Of a stretch of DNA of 64,000 nucleotides, positions 41,341-50,607 are shown piece by piece. The translations under genes and the position numbers were made by a program. Positions within the stretch are counted from its first letter, which is position 1. Each line of letters opens with the position of its first letter. The stretch is from Fimenecus sp964557975 (lineage in GTDB: Bacteria > Bacillota > Clostridia > Oscillospirales > Acutalibacteraceae). The DNA lies in the NCBI GenBank assembly GCA_964557975.1, contig CAZLCG010000002.1, positions 68,445-132,444 on the forward strand, written 5' to 3'. Below the pieces are notes generated by a model, which did not search any database, was not told where the DNA came from, and was given only the letters and a program-made list of their open reading frames with translations.

Positions 41341-41952
41341 TTAAATTACCTCAGCCGCATCCTCATTTTTCGGTTCAGCGGGCGCGTTTTCCGAATTTTC
41401 GTCTGTGCTGTCAAAGGTTAACTGACTGTCGGGTTTGTCGCGGTCGGGAAGCGGCGGCAAATCTTCAAGCGAAGAGAATGAAAAGCATCTTAAAAAATCG
41501 GGCGTAGTGCCGTAAACAAGCGGCCTGCCCGGCAGTTCAAGCCTGCCCTTTTCTTCAATGAGCCTTTTCTGACACAGCGTTCCTATAACTCCCGAGCAGT
41601 CAACGCCCCTGACCTGCTCGACAAAAGCCTTGGTAACAGGCTGATTGTATGCAATAACCGCAAGCACCTCGAACGCCGCCTGCGACAGAGGGGTATTCTT
41701 TTTTACCTCTAAAACGCGTCTGATATAATCGCCGTACTTAGGCTTCGACGAAAGCTGATATTTATTTTCGAGCTTCAAAAGACAAATTCCGCTTTGCCTC
41801 TCGTCGAGCTGAGCGGACAAATTCAAAAGAAGCTGTTCCGTTAATTCGTCGTCAATATCAAGCGCCTGCGAAAGCCTTTCTGTTTCAAGCGGTTCGCCCG
41901 CCGCAAAAAGTATTGCCTCGACAGCCGCCTGCAAATCCTTTGCGTTTGCCAT
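41341..41952 (-). CDS. scpB: segregation and condensation protein B
   Basis: Subunit of the SMC-ScpAB condensin. 203 residues with two winged-helix domains: LQAAVEAILFAAGEPLETERLSQAL, and SQAAFEVLAVIAYNQPVTKAFVEQVRGVDCSGVIGTL, RLELPGRPLVYGTTPDFLRCF. The C-terminal 40 residues are acidic and Pro/Asn-rich. Starts four bases after scpA with GGGAG overlapping its end, so stoichiometry is coupled. Confidence 0.96.
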   Translation of the reverse strand: MANAKDLQAAVEAILFAAGEPLETERLSQALDIDDELTEQLLLNLSAQLDERQSGICLLKLENKYQLSSKPKYGDYIRRVLEVKKNTPLSQAAFEVLAVIAYNQPVTKAFVEQVRGVDCSGVIGTLCQKRLIEEKGRLELPGRPLVYGTTPDFLRCFSFSSLEDLPPLPDRDKPDSQLTFDSTDENSENAPAEPKNEDAAEVI

Positions 41953-41956
41953 CAGT

Positions 41957-42697
41957 TTACTCCCACTCTTCCGAATTTATTTCGCCGAAATCCGTTGTCA
42001 AAAGCTCAATGTCAACATCCGCGCCCTCGCCCGTAATGTTGATTTTTCTCGACTTTGCAAGCTCAAGTACGGCTAAAAAGGTTGCAACCATATCGGAACG
42101 GCTTTCGGAATTTTGAACAAGAGCAGTGAGCTTTTCCTTTTTGCCCGCATTCATAAGGGATTTAAAAATCGTTTTAATTTTAGAGCCCACGGAAACAATT
42201 TTTTTTGCGATAATTTCACGGAAAGCCTCAACGGGCGGCGGCAGGTTGCGTAATCGCCTTCCCGCAGCCGAAAGGTAAGCCTTCAAAAGCTCGCTCCCGT
42301 CGTGAAGCCGAGTGTATGTAAAATCCACCTCAAGCTCCTCGGGTTTTCTTATAAAGGCGTCGAACCCGTCGGTATGCTCGGAAAGCTTACCTGCCATAAT
42401 TCGGCAGTCGCGATACTCCAAAAGCTCGCCGGTAAGTTCTTTTTTCAGTTCTTCGGCTTCCTCGTAAACGGGCAGAAGCGAAACGGATTTTATATAGACA
42501 AGCCTTGCCGCCATATCGACAAACTCGCTTGCGACATATAAATCCTCCCGCTCCATCGATCTGACATATGCAATATATTGGTCAACAAGCTCTGCAATCG
42601 GGATGTCATAAATATCAAGCTTATGCTTTGAAATAAGATGAAGCAATAAATCCAGAGGCCCCTCAAAAACCTTTATCTTATACGAAATCTGTTCCAT
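41957..42697 (-). CDS. scpA: segregation and condensation protein A
   Basis: Kleisin that bridges SMC heads. 246 residues: YKIKVFEGPLDLLLHLISKHKLDIYDIPIAELVDQYI (the defining N-terminal motif) and a C-terminal winged helix (KLTALVQNSESRSDMVATFLAVLELAKSRKI). Lies between an M50 protease gene and scpB on the minus strand, in the usual Clostridial order. Confidence 0.97.
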   Translation of the reverse strand: MEQISYKIKVFEGPLDLLLHLISKHKLDIYDIPIAELVDQYIAYVRSMEREDLYVASEFVDMAARLVYIKSVSLLPVYEEAEELKKELTGELLEYRDCRIMAGKLSEHTDGFDAFIRKPEELEVDFTYTRLHDGSELLKAYLSAAGRRLRNLPPPVEAFREIIAKKIVSVGSKIKTIFKSLMNAGKKEKLTALVQNSESRSDMVATFLAVLELAKSRKINITGEGADVDIELLTTDFGEINSEEWE

Positions 42698-42709
42698 TTA
42701 AACCTTTCC

Positions 42710-43375
42710 TCATATGCCGAAAGGCAAACTGACTATATAATAAAGCAGATTAAACAGCTTTGTCTGAAGAAATGAGAGCGGAGCGTCGAGAGCGCCGACA
42801 AGAATCAGAACAAAAACGCCGATAATAATGTATCTTTCATAACGCGCGAATTTGTAATAATACTTATTCGGAATTAAGAGCTGCAAAACTCTTGAGCCGT
42901 CAAGCGGAGGAATGGGTATTAAATTAAATACCGCAAGACCCACGTTTATCGAAGCGGCAAAAAGAAAGAACTGAATAACAGCCGAGGTTAAAATACTGAC
43001 GCCCGCAAGAGAAACAAGATTCATAAAAAGCATAAAGACCATAGCCATAAGTATGTTTGACGCAGGACCGGCAAGAGCGGTAAGCGCCATGCCGCCTTTG
43101 GGTTTTTTAAAGTTTCTCGGATTAACGGGAACGGGCTTTGCATAGCCGAAGCCTACAAGCAAAATCATAACAGCGCCCAAAACGTCGATATGCGCCATTG
43201 GGTTTAATGTAAGACGTCCCGAAAGACGGGGCGTATTGTCGCCGAGCTTGGTCGCGACAAAGGCGTGAGCAAACTCATGCACCGGCATTGTGCAGAAAAC
43301 AACAAATGCAAGAGCAAATATATTGGTGATTATCTGTAACCCCGTATATTCGCCGCGTAAGATACTGAAAAGCAT
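42710..43375 (-). CDS. site-2 protease family membrane metallopeptidase (M50)
   Basis: 221-residue polytopic protein with the zinc motif HEFAHAFVATKLGD in its first helices and the second M50 motif NLIPIPPLDGSRVLQLL (metal Asp). About five hydrophobic segments. It belongs to the short YwhC/FDD-type rhomboid-unrelated S2P group that often sits next to scpA. It cleaves substrates within the membrane; which ones is unknown. Twelve bp separate it from scpA. Confidence 0.93.
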   Translation of the reverse strand: MLFSILRGEYTGLQIITNIFALAFVVFCTMPVHEFAHAFVATKLGDNTPRLSGRLTLNPMAHIDVLGAVMILLVGFGYAKPVPVNPRNFKKPKGGMALTALAGPASNILMAMVFMLFMNLVSLAGVSILTSAVIQFFLFAASINVGLAVFNLIPIPPLDGSRVLQLLIPNKYYYKFARYERYIIIGVFVLILVGALDAPLSFLQTKLFNLLYYIVSLPFGI

Positions 43376-43412
43376 ATTTATTCTCCTAAAGCGGAAATAA
43401 TATTAAAAAATA

Positions 43413-44252
43413 TTATACATTGAACCGTACGACCCTGTCAATATTATTAAAGTCGTAATAAACCGAGTTTTTTGTCGAAACACGGGAAAAAATCGACGTT
43501 ATTTTCTCCGACTGACCGTCGCCGCATTCCATAATAACCGCGCCGCCTTTTTTGACGAAAGCAGCCCATTTATCGGCAATACATCGGTAAAAAGAAAGCC
43601 CGTCGTCTCCCCCGTCCAAAGCGAACACGGGTTCTTTTTGAACCTCTCTTTGCAGAGAAGAAATTTCATCTGTACTGATATAGGGCGGATTTGATATAAT
43701 CAAGTCGGGCGCTTCAAGCGCTTCGGGCTTTCCGTCGAATATATCATACTTTATTATTTCGGAATTTAAAGCAATTAAATCCTCTTTATTTTTTGCAAGA
43801 TATTTCAACGCGCCGTCATATTTTTCAAAAAGATAAACCTTACATTCGGGGTGCTTTAAAGCAACCGAAAGACCGACTGCGCCCGAACCCGCGCATAAAT
43901 CGTAAATCACGCCGGCGCCGCTTTCTTTAATAAATTCATCAGCCTTCTCATAAAGCAGTTCTGTTTCGGGGCGCGGAATAAGCACTCCGTCGCCGACAGA
44001 AAACCTGAAATCCGAAAAATCCCAATAGCCGAGAATATACTGAAGCGGGATCCCCGCCGCTCTTTTATCTGCCGCGTCAAAAAATTTTTGAACCGAAGAA
44101 TCGGCGATTTCACAATCCGCATTGATAATTCTGTGCGTTTTATCAATTCCCAAAAATTCTTTAAAAAGGCAGTCGCAGTCGAAATAAGCGTCATCGCCGA
44201 TGCTGCTTAAAAGCATTTTGATTCCTTGCTTATACGCTTCGCCGACTGTCAT
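43413..44252 (-). CDS. prmC: release-factor glutamine N5-methyltransferase
   Basis: Methylates the GGQ glutamine of peptide-chain release factors. 279 residues: N-terminal helical domain (LLSSIGDDAYFDCDCLFKEFLG), VLIPRPETELLYEKA, SAM motif IYDLCAGSGAVGLSVALKHP and the catalytic NPPY in LIISNPPYIST. Usually neighbours prfA; here it overlaps DUF1385 by four bases (ATGA), an arrangement frequent in Clostridia. Confidence 0.96.
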   Translation of the reverse strand: MTVGEAYKQGIKMLLSSIGDDAYFDCDCLFKEFLGIDKTHRIINADCEIADSSVQKFFDAADKRAAGIPLQYILGYWDFSDFRFSVGDGVLIPRPETELLYEKADEFIKESGAGVIYDLCAGSGAVGLSVALKHPECKVYLFEKYDGALKYLAKNKEDLIALNSEIIKYDIFDGKPEALEAPDLIISNPPYISTDEISSLQREVQKEPVFALDGGDDGLSFYRCIADKWAAFVKKGGAVIMECGDGQSEKITSIFSRVSTKNSVYYDFNNIDRVVRFNV

Positions 44253-45223
44253 TTGATCTCGTCGTCCTCCGGATTGTCGGTAAGCACAGCCTTCAGAGAT
44301 TCAATACCTACCTCAATAATATCGTCCGTAGGCTCTTTGGTTGTAATTCTTTGCAGCCAAAGCCCCGGAGCGGATAAAATTTTAACCAATATATTATCGT
44401 GCCTGCCTGCGTACTTAATAAACTCATAACCCAAGCCCATAACGAGAGGAAGAATGCAAAGCTTGATTAAGACCCAAAGTATTCTGCTGACATTTTGAAG
44501 CGCGGGAAAAATAATAACAAGCGCGGAGGAAAGCAAAATGCTTAATAAAATCATAACGAACATAAAGCTTGTGCCGCATCTCGGATGAAATCGCTTTTGC
44601 TTTCTGACATTTTCAACGGTAAGCTCCAGCCCGTTTTCATAGCAGAAAATAGACTTATGCTCCGCGCCGTGATACATAAATACCCTTTTTATATCATTCA
44701 TTTTTGAAACAAGCGCAAGATATACGACAAAAATTATAATCCTTACAATGCCCTCAAACAGCGGATGAAATTTCAGAAGTCTGCCGAAGGTTACTTTATC
44801 AACAAGAAACGACGGTAGCCACATAAATAAGAAAAACGCAAGACCGAAGCCCAATACCGCGGAAATAACACCGACAATATTCATCATTTTCTCGCCGAAA
44901 CGGTCGTTTATCCATTTATCGAGCTTTGACATATGCTCTTCGGGCTCATCTATACCCAGCGTGGCTTTTTCAGCCGACTCCATAAGGTAGCCGTAGCCCG
45001 TAACAAGGGATTCGATAAAGCCGACTATTCCTCTTATAAGCGGAATACCGAAAAATTTGTTCTTTTCCCTCCACGGCTTAACCTCTTTGTATTCCGTTTC
45101 GATAGTTCCGTCAGGCATTCTCACTGACATTGCGGCTCCTTTTGGACCCCGCATCATAATTCCTTCAATAAGCGCCTGACCGCCTACGGAGGTTTTATGT
45201 ACTTTTCTCTTTTCTTCGCTCAA
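44249..45223 (-). CDS. DUF1385 membrane protein
   Basis: 324 residues. Family hallmarks VGGQALIEGIMMRGPKG, YHGAEHKSIFCYENGLELTVENVRKQKRFHPRCGTSFMF, and about five transmembrane segments, including VVGISAVLGFGLAFFLFMWLP-like and MILLSILLSSALVIIFPAL. The conserved His/Glu/Cys residues hint at metal binding. Function not known. Directly upstream of and coupled to prmC. Confidence 0.9.
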   Translation of the reverse strand: MSEEKRKVHKTSVGGQALIEGIMMRGPKGAAMSVRMPDGTIETEYKEVKPWREKNKFFGIPLIRGIVGFIESLVTGYGYLMESAEKATLGIDEPEEHMSKLDKWINDRFGEKMMNIVGVISAVLGFGLAFFLFMWLPSFLVDKVTFGRLLKFHPLFEGIVRIIIFVVYLALVSKMNDIKRVFMYHGAEHKSIFCYENGLELTVENVRKQKRFHPRCGTSFMFVMILLSILLSSALVIIFPALQNVSRILWVLIKLCILPLVMGLGYEFIKYAGRHDNILVKILSAPGLWLQRITTKEPTDDIIEVGIESLKAVLTDNPEDDEIK

Positions 45224-45264
45224 AGCTTTCTCCTTTTAAGGGTTAACCCTTTTGAATTTTAATA

Positions 45265-46551
45265 TTACGATTTTGTTAAAGTCACGTTTACGGTGTAGCT
45301 TCCGTTTGCCCAGCATGAGGTGTTGTCGTTTATAACTATCTTAACGGGCACGTTAAACGTTCCCTCAGCCGCGTCTGCGTTTGACAAATCGATTTCAACA
45401 GCTATGCTGTCTGAGGTGAGCGTGCCGATAACCGATTCGGGACCGAGTATCTTAACGTTTTGTATAACTTTCGTATTTACGGCAGCCGTATAGCCCTCTT
45501 TCGGATTTACCGTAAAGTTTTGAACGGGTACGGAAAGCACGGTAGAGGTAACGTCAGAAATATAGACATTTACCTTAAAAGTCTTCGCGCTGTCGGTGAC
45601 ATAGTAATCGGGAATATCCTGCGCGTTAAAGGTAAACACGTTGTTGCCCGCGTCAATATCGTTAAAATCGACAGTGCCGACGCTTATCTCTTTAACAGTA
45701 TCGATTTTTTCAATGGGAATGCCGACCTTTATTGTCGAAGGATAAACCGTTTTGTTTATTGAGCTTGCAAGGTAATTTGCAGGTGCGTTTTTAAAAGTAA
45801 CGGTCGTAGGCAGGGTTACCTCTTTCAGCACGGGAATGGTCATTGTTATACCCGCGTCGCCCGTATTGACCGTGACGTTTGACAGTTCCGATTTTTCAGC
45901 ACCGAGAAGCTCAATATCGGGTGTTACGGTAGTTGTTGCGGAAAGCTGCTCCGTTATCTCTGCGGTAGCCGCGACGCCCGTAATTTTGTTGACCTCGGAC
46001 GAAGGTCCGCTTACCGTAACCGTACTTTTTGAAAAAACCACATTTCCGAGAAAGCAGCCTTCAATTACGCTCGGATTAACTATATTTGGCTCAACGGCAA
46101 ACTCCGCCTCTTTATAGGTATCAAAAAAGACCGAGATGTAGTTCTGTGAAAGCGAAACAATTTCAAAATCCTGCGAGCTGTTTTGACTTGCCTTTAACAA
46201 AAGCGATTTATTGCCCGAGGAATCAACATAATTCGTCTGAGCGGTAACCTTTATATCATCGGCGGTAAGACTTGATACAATAAATTTCTTGCCCGTTACC
46301 GTAACGTCAACCGTAAAAGAATTATCTCCGAATATTTCAAGCCCGAGCTGCTCGGGCACACTGTTTTCAAGGTCAATCTGAACCGGAACGGAAACGATCA
46401 CATTTTCGACCACGGGACTTTTTTCAACGGAAACCCACAGCCATAGCCCGAAAGCTATAATAAGCGAAAAAGCAAAAACAAACTTATTGTTTGAAAAAAG
46501 CGTTCTGAAATCAAACGGGGGCTTATTTGTTTTTTCTTTGCTGTTTTTCAT
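45265..46551 (-). CDS. cdaR: YbbR-domain protein, regulator of diadenylate cyclase
   Basis: CdaR partners CdaA at the membrane and modulates c-di-AMP synthesis. 428 residues: a short cytoplasmic N-terminus, one transmembrane helix (FVFAFSLIIAFGLWLWVSVEK), then about four extracellular YbbR repeats, each with a VPVQ-like strand and TVTVTG(K/P) pattern. It overlaps cdaA by 29 bp, so both are translated from one message. Usual glmM neighbour is not present here. Confidence 0.93.
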   Translation of the reverse strand: MKNSKEKTNKPPFDFRTLFSNNKFVFAFSLIIAFGLWLWVSVEKSPVVENVIVSVPVQIDLENSVPEQLGLEIFGDNSFTVDVTVTGKKFIVSSLTADDIKVTAQTNYVDSSGNKSLLLKASQNSSQDFEIVSLSQNYISVFFDTYKEAEFAVEPNIVNPSVIEGCFLGNVVFSKSTVTVSGPSSEVNKITGVAATAEITEQLSATTTVTPDIELLGAEKSELSNVTVNTGDAGITMTIPVLKEVTLPTTVTFKNAPANYLASSINKTVYPSTIKVGIPIEKIDTVKEISVGTVDFNDIDAGNNVFTFNAQDIPDYYVTDSAKTFKVNVYISDVTSTVLSVPVQNFTVNPKEGYTAAVNTKVIQNVKILGPESVIGTLTSDSIAVEIDLSNADAAEGTFNVPVKIVINDNTSCWANGSYTVNVTLTKS

Positions 46552-47428
46552 TCTTTTCCCGCCCCCTGAACATCTTATTTAAAATACCGCTTTCTTCGTT
46601 ATCTTTTACAGAGAAGCTCTGCGAAAGGATTTCACGCAAATCGCCGTCCGAAATATTTCTATTAAGCCTGCCCTTTTCGGCAACCGAAATAGCGCCCGTC
46701 TCCTCGGAAACGACAACCACAAGAGCGTCGCTTTGCTCACTCATACCTATAGCCGCTCTATGGCGCGTGCCTAACGAGCTGCTTAAATCGTTATTGTGAG
46801 TAAGCGGCAAAATGCAACCTGCGGCGCAGATTCTGCAGTTCCTTATAATCATAGCGCCGTCGTGAAGCGGAGCCTTCGGAAAAAATATGTTGCCGATTAT
46901 CTCCGGTGAAAATTCAGCGTCAACGGCGGTTCCCGTTTCAATTATTTCGCCCAAAAGAGTATCTCTTTCAAAGACCATCAGCGCGCCGATTTTTTTATCG
47001 CTCATTTCGGAGCTTGCGCGGCTGACCGAATTTATCATATTATTTATAAGCTCCTGTTTTTTTAAAATATCTCCGTTTTTTATCGAGAAAAAGCTGAAAT
47101 TTGAGACCGAGCTTCTGCCGACGCTTTCAAGAGCATGTCTTATTTCGGGTGAAAAAATAATGACAAGCACCAAAAGCAGATTTGAGAACACCATTGAAAA
47201 GATATATGAGCTTGTTTCCATATTAAGAAGCGAAACAACAGCGTAAACAAGAACAATCAGAATAAAGCCCTTTGCAAGCTGAATTGCCTTGGTTTCTCTG
47301 ATAAGCTTTATGGCAGCGTAAATTATAAAAGCCACAAAAAGCAAATCAAGAACATCCGAAAGGCTGTTAAAGCTTAAAACCGCGTTTTTCAGTTCTTCAA
47401 AAAAGCTGTTAAAAGCAAGGAAGTTCAA
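46523..47428 (-). CDS. cdaA: diadenylate cyclase
   Basis: Synthesises the essential second messenger c-di-AMP. 301 residues: three N-terminal transmembrane helices (VLDLLFVAFIIYAAIKLI; QLAKGFILIVLVYAVVSLL; YIFSMVFSNLLLVLVIIF), then the DAC domain with PLHDGAMIIRN (DGA) and GTRHRAAIGMSEQSDALVVVVSEETGAIS (RHR). I start at the TTG at 47428 (NFLAFNSFF), six bases after AAAGGTGA; upstream open codons lack a ribosome-binding site and are unlike the family. Confidence 0.95.
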   Translation of the reverse strand: MNFLAFNSFFEELKNAVLSFNSLSDVLDLLFVAFIIYAAIKLIRETKAIQLAKGFILIVLVYAVVSLLNMETSSYIFSMVFSNLLLVLVIIFSPEIRHALESVGRSSVSNFSFFSIKNGDILKKQELINNMINSVSRASSEMSDKKIGALMVFERDTLLGEIIETGTAVDAEFSPEIIGNIFFPKAPLHDGAMIIRNCRICAAGCILPLTHNNDLSSSLGTRHRAAIGMSEQSDALVVVVSEETGAISVAEKGRLNRNISDGDLREILSQSFSVKDNEESGILNKMFRGREKNEKQQRKNK

Positions 47429-47529
47429 AATAATTTCACCTTTTTCGACATAAAAATACAATATACCGTAAAACGTTACCGTAAAATGCCTTCCGACGGT
47501 ATATACATTTACGATATATTGTATCATAC

Positions 47530-48678
47530 TTATCTGTTTTTTGCAATTTTAAATACTGAATTTAACAATATTTTTACATCTTTACCGCTTGTAAAGGCGG
47601 ATGGCGCAATTCTTACCGTTCCGAAACGGTCGGTGCCGTAGGTTCTGTGGGCAAGTATCGCGCAGTGAAAGCCCGCTCTTACCGCTATATCGGCATCCGA
47701 AAGAAGCCCAGCGGCTTCCTCGCTCGGAAGATTTTTAATATTAAAGGATAAAAGAGGAACATAGCTTTCATTAAGAGAAAAAATATCGTTGTATAAAATA
47801 ATGTTTTTCATCTCGAGTAAATTTGAAAAAATATATTTAATTATCCCGTTTTCGTGAGAATATATCTTATCAATACCCCTTGAATTAACAAATTTAATTC
47901 CTGCGTTGATTCCCGCAATATTCGGAATGCTGAGCGTCCCGCTCTCGAGCCTCTCGGGATAATTCTCCGGCTGGGTAAGCACAGCGGAAAGATTGCCCGT
48001 ACCGCCCTCGCAGATCGTTTCAAGACTTTCGCCGCAGTTGATTATAAGAAGCCCCGATGACATCGGCGCGTAAAGCCCCTTGTGAGCCGCAACGCACAGA
48101 AAGTCTATGCCGTCGCGCTTACAGTTTATATCGACAATCCCCGCCGCCTGAGCCGCGTCAACACAGAAAAGCGCTCCGTTTTTATGCGAAAGCTCGGAAA
48201 GCCTTTTTAAGGGCAGTCTTTTGCCGAAAACATTTGACGCCGCAGTGCAGATTACCGCCCTTGTATCGGGTCGTATTTCTTTGCTGAAATTTTCGACAAT
48301 TTCATCGTCCGAACCCAAGGAATTAACAGCGGTATAAGAAATCAGCCCCTTATTTTTCAGCGTTTCAAGCGGACGCGCCACAGCATTATGCTCCAATGAG
48401 GAACAAAGAAAGCGGCTTCCCTTTCGGGCAAGTCCCTTTATTACGCAGTTTATTGAATACGTACAGTTGGGCGTGAATATCACGTTTTCTTCACTGTCCG
48501 CGCCGAAAAAATCCGCCGCGAGCTTTCTTGTATTATAAACGAGCTCCGCGGTTTCGTAAGCCATTTTATGCCCGCCTCTTCCCGGATTTGCCGAGTTGAA
48601 TTTTAAAGCTTTTTCAACCGCCCTAAAAACCGATTCGGGCTTCGGAAAAGTCGTGGCGGCATTGTCAAAATATATCAT
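47530..48678 (-). CDS. cysteine desulfurase-like PLP enzyme
   Basis: Class V aminotransferase fold, 382 residues: MIYFDNAATTFPKPESV, the substrate-binding NPGRGGH, CSSLEHNAV, CVDAAQAAGIVDI, LCVAAHKGLYAP (Schiff-base Lys) and a C-terminal AGFHCAILAH (Cys corresponds to the persulfide-carrying loop). Likely releases sulfur or selenium from cysteine or selenocysteine. Its ATG overlaps the DUF3343 stop (ATGA), and the pair is widespread in Clostridia, often near selenium genes, so a carrier-donor couple is likely. Confidence 0.85.
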   Translation of the reverse strand: MIYFDNAATTFPKPESVFRAVEKALKFNSANPGRGGHKMAYETAELVYNTRKLAADFFGADSEENVIFTPNCTYSINCVIKGLARKGSRFLCSSLEHNAVARPLETLKNKGLISYTAVNSLGSDDEIVENFSKEIRPDTRAVICTAASNVFGKRLPLKRLSELSHKNGALFCVDAAQAAGIVDINCKRDGIDFLCVAAHKGLYAPMSSGLLIINCGESLETICEGGTGNLSAVLTQPENYPERLESGTLSIPNIAGINAGIKFVNSRGIDKIYSHENGIIKYIFSNLLEMKNIILYNDIFSLNESYVPLLSFNIKNLPSEEAAGLLSDADIAVRAGFHCAILAHRTYGTDRFGTVRIAPSAFTSGKDVKILLNSVFKIAKNR

Positions 48679-48920
48679 TTGCCCCACTGCGATTCTTTTA
48701 CGTCAATTCCGTTAAAGGTAAGAATTTGAAGGGTGTTTTCGGGAGCGTTTAAAACCGTAAGAACGTAACCGCAGCCCTCGCCGTTTTCGGGCTTGGGATT
48801 TTTTCCGAATGTTGCTTTTATTCCATGCCTTTTGAGTATGTCCCTTGCTTTTATGGCATAGGTTACGGATGTTAATTTTACAGTCAGCTTCATTTTAGTA
48901 TTCACCACCGATTTTTTCAT
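48675..48920 (-). CDS. DUF3343 putative Se/S carrier-like protein
   Basis: 81 residues: VKLTSVTYAIKARDILKRHGIKATFG, GEGCGYVLTV (conserved Cys), and a terminal helix-strand. The family has been named putative Se/S carrier-like because of its small size, its Cys and linkage to selenium metabolism. Here it precedes a cysteine desulfurase with overlapping stop/start. Function inferred from context only. Confidence 0.8.
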   Translation of the reverse strand: MKKSVVNTKMKLTVKLTSVTYAIKARDILKRHGIKATFGKNPKPENGEGCGYVLTVLNAPENTLQILTFNGIDVKESQWGK

Positions 48921-48960
48921 TAGTACATACTATGCGGAAAACCGAAAACAGTTAAAAACA

Positions 48961-49290
48961 GACAGTTGAGGCGCACTCCGTAAGGAAGTGTGCCTAAGTT
49001 ATATTCGCCTTACGGCGAGTTATATCGCTTCGCAGTTATATTATGCTACGCATATTGATATTGTCATACGAACGGTTTTAGGGCGAACATAATATCACGA
49101 AAACCGATAGGTTTTTATATCACTTTTGCCTTTTGGCAAAAATATCACTGCAAACGGTAGTTTGCAATATAATTACCTGCCGAGAAGAACTCCCTTTATT
49201 TTTCGGCAAGTAATCACTTTTCTCAAAGCGTGTAACTCACTATGACACTTTCACAATCCTTGTGCAAGGTGTCATTTATTTTATAAAGAT
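48961..49290. repeat. array of short hairpins (MITE- or REP-like)
   Basis: No gene. At least seven hairpins lie in tandem with ATAT-rich linkers: GGCGCAC/GTGTGCC, TCGCC/GGCGA, TATGC/GCATA, AAAACC/GGTTTT, TTTTGCC/GGCAAAA, TGCAAAC/GTTTGCA and TGCCGA/TCGGCA, followed by ATGACAC/GTGTCAT, which could act as a weak terminator for the upstream gene. The modular build suggests a small mobile palindromic element. Confidence 0.6.
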
Positions 49291-49329
49291 AAAAGCCGAG
49301 CGAGACAACCTCTTTACGAAGTATCTCGT

Positions 49330-50043
49330 TCAGCCGACTATCTGCTTCAATTCATCATCGGTTATATATCTCGCATCGCCGAGCCCGAGGGCGCTGTCAA
49401 GCGAAAGACCGCCTATTTTTATCCGTTCAAGCTCCCGAACCTCACAGCCTACCGCTTTGAACATACGCTTTATCTGATGGTATTTACCCTCGCTGATTAT
49501 TACCTTTATTTTAAGCGGATCATCTTTAAACGGTTCAATTACGGCAGGCTTAAACACCGTGCCGTCTTTAAGCGCTATGCCGTTTCTTAAAATATCCGCC
49601 GAACCTGTCGCAATCGGCTTGTCAAGAGAAGCGATATATGTTTTCTCGATATGATTTTTCGGCGATAAAATCCTGTGGGCAAAATCGCCGTCATTCGTAA
49701 TAAGCACAAAGCCTGTTGTATCCTTGTCAAGTCTGCCTGCGGGAAAAAGCCCGTTTCTGCGAAGCTCGTTCGGTAAAATATCAACAACAGTCACGTCGCC
49801 GCCGCCCTCGCTTGCGGAAATAACGCCTTTTGGCTTATTAAGCATTATATAAACATATTTTTTAAGCGCAATCCTTTCGTTATTAACGCATACCGTGTCT
49901 TTCAGAGCGTCTGTTTTTACCGAGCCGTCCGAAACGGTATTTCCGTTAAGCGAAACAAGACCTTTTCTGAAAAGTTTTTTTATTTCGCTTCGGGAAATAC
50001 CCGTAGTATTTGATATAAGCTTGTCTAAGCGTTCCCTTGCCAT
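49330..50043 (-). CDS. pseudouridine synthase, RsuA family
   Basis: 237 residues: S4 domain (RLDKLISNTTGISRSEIKKLFRKGLVSLNG), then synthase motifs FPAGRLDKDTTGFVLITNDG (catalytic Asp), EKTYIASL and EGKYHQIKRMFKAVGC. Resembles RsuA (16S U516) more than RluB, but the target is inferred. It ends a gene group (DUF4830, coiled-coil protein, coaD, rsmD) on the minus strand and is followed by the hairpin array. Confidence 0.92.
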   Translation of the reverse strand: MARERLDKLISNTTGISRSEIKKLFRKGLVSLNGNTVSDGSVKTDALKDTVCVNNERIALKKYVYIMLNKPKGVISASEGGGDVTVVDILPNELRRNGLFPAGRLDKDTTGFVLITNDGDFAHRILSPKNHIEKTYIASLDKPIATGSADILRNGIALKDGTVFKPAVIEPFKDDPLKIKVIISEGKYHQIKRMFKAVGCEVRELERIKIGGLSLDSALGLGDARYITDDELKQIVG

Positions 50044-50045
50044 TC

Positions 50046-50549
50046 TTACTCCATCGGCTGCGAAGCCGTTTCGTTTTGATTTTCCATTACAAAGCCGTGC
50101 ATAAATCCGTCAAGCTCAACCGAACAAATATCGCCGCCGATTACCTTACCGTCAAGGATTAAAAGCGTAGCCCTTATACAGGTTTTATTCTCATATCCGG
50201 GATAATTTGTAACCGTATAGGTCCATTTTTTCACCCTTTTTGAGCAATACTGCGACAAATCAAACCCCTGCTGCTTCTGAATACTGTTATAGTTTTCATA
50301 GACGTCGTCAAATTCGGCGGGAATAATTATTTCCTTGACCTCAACAGGCTCTTCATCGACGCTCCAGCCGAATTGAGCAAGATATGCGATTCTCTGCTCA
50401 GCGTTACCCGCCGCCTGATTGGTTTCGTTTAAAGCGGCGGCTTCAATGCTCTGCTTTGTAAGCACGCCGAGAATAACGCACATTACGGCTAATACGGCGA
50501 TAATCACCGCTAATTTTATCTGCCTTTTGTTTACGGAATAAACGAACAT
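50046..50549 (-). CDS. DUF4830-like membrane-anchored protein
   Basis: 167 residues. One N-terminal transmembrane helix (LAVIIAVLAVMCVILGVLT), then an extracellular domain with RIAYLAQFGWSVDEEPVEVKEIIIPAEFDDVYENYN, QQGFDLSQY and LLILDGKVIGGDICSVELDGFMHGF. This matches what I know of DUF4830. Function unknown. Two bases upstream of the pseudouridine synthase. Confidence 0.75.
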   Translation of the reverse strand: MFVYSVNKRQIKLAVIIAVLAVMCVILGVLTKQSIEAAALNETNQAAGNAEQRIAYLAQFGWSVDEEPVEVKEIIIPAEFDDVYENYNSIQKQQGFDLSQYCSKRVKKWTYTVTNYPGYENKTCIRATLLILDGKVIGGDICSVELDGFMHGFVMENQNETASQPME

Positions 50550-50607
50550 ATAAATTCACCTCGTAAACAATTATATGCTACGAGGCGTTATAAAATGTTT
50601 TGTTTTA

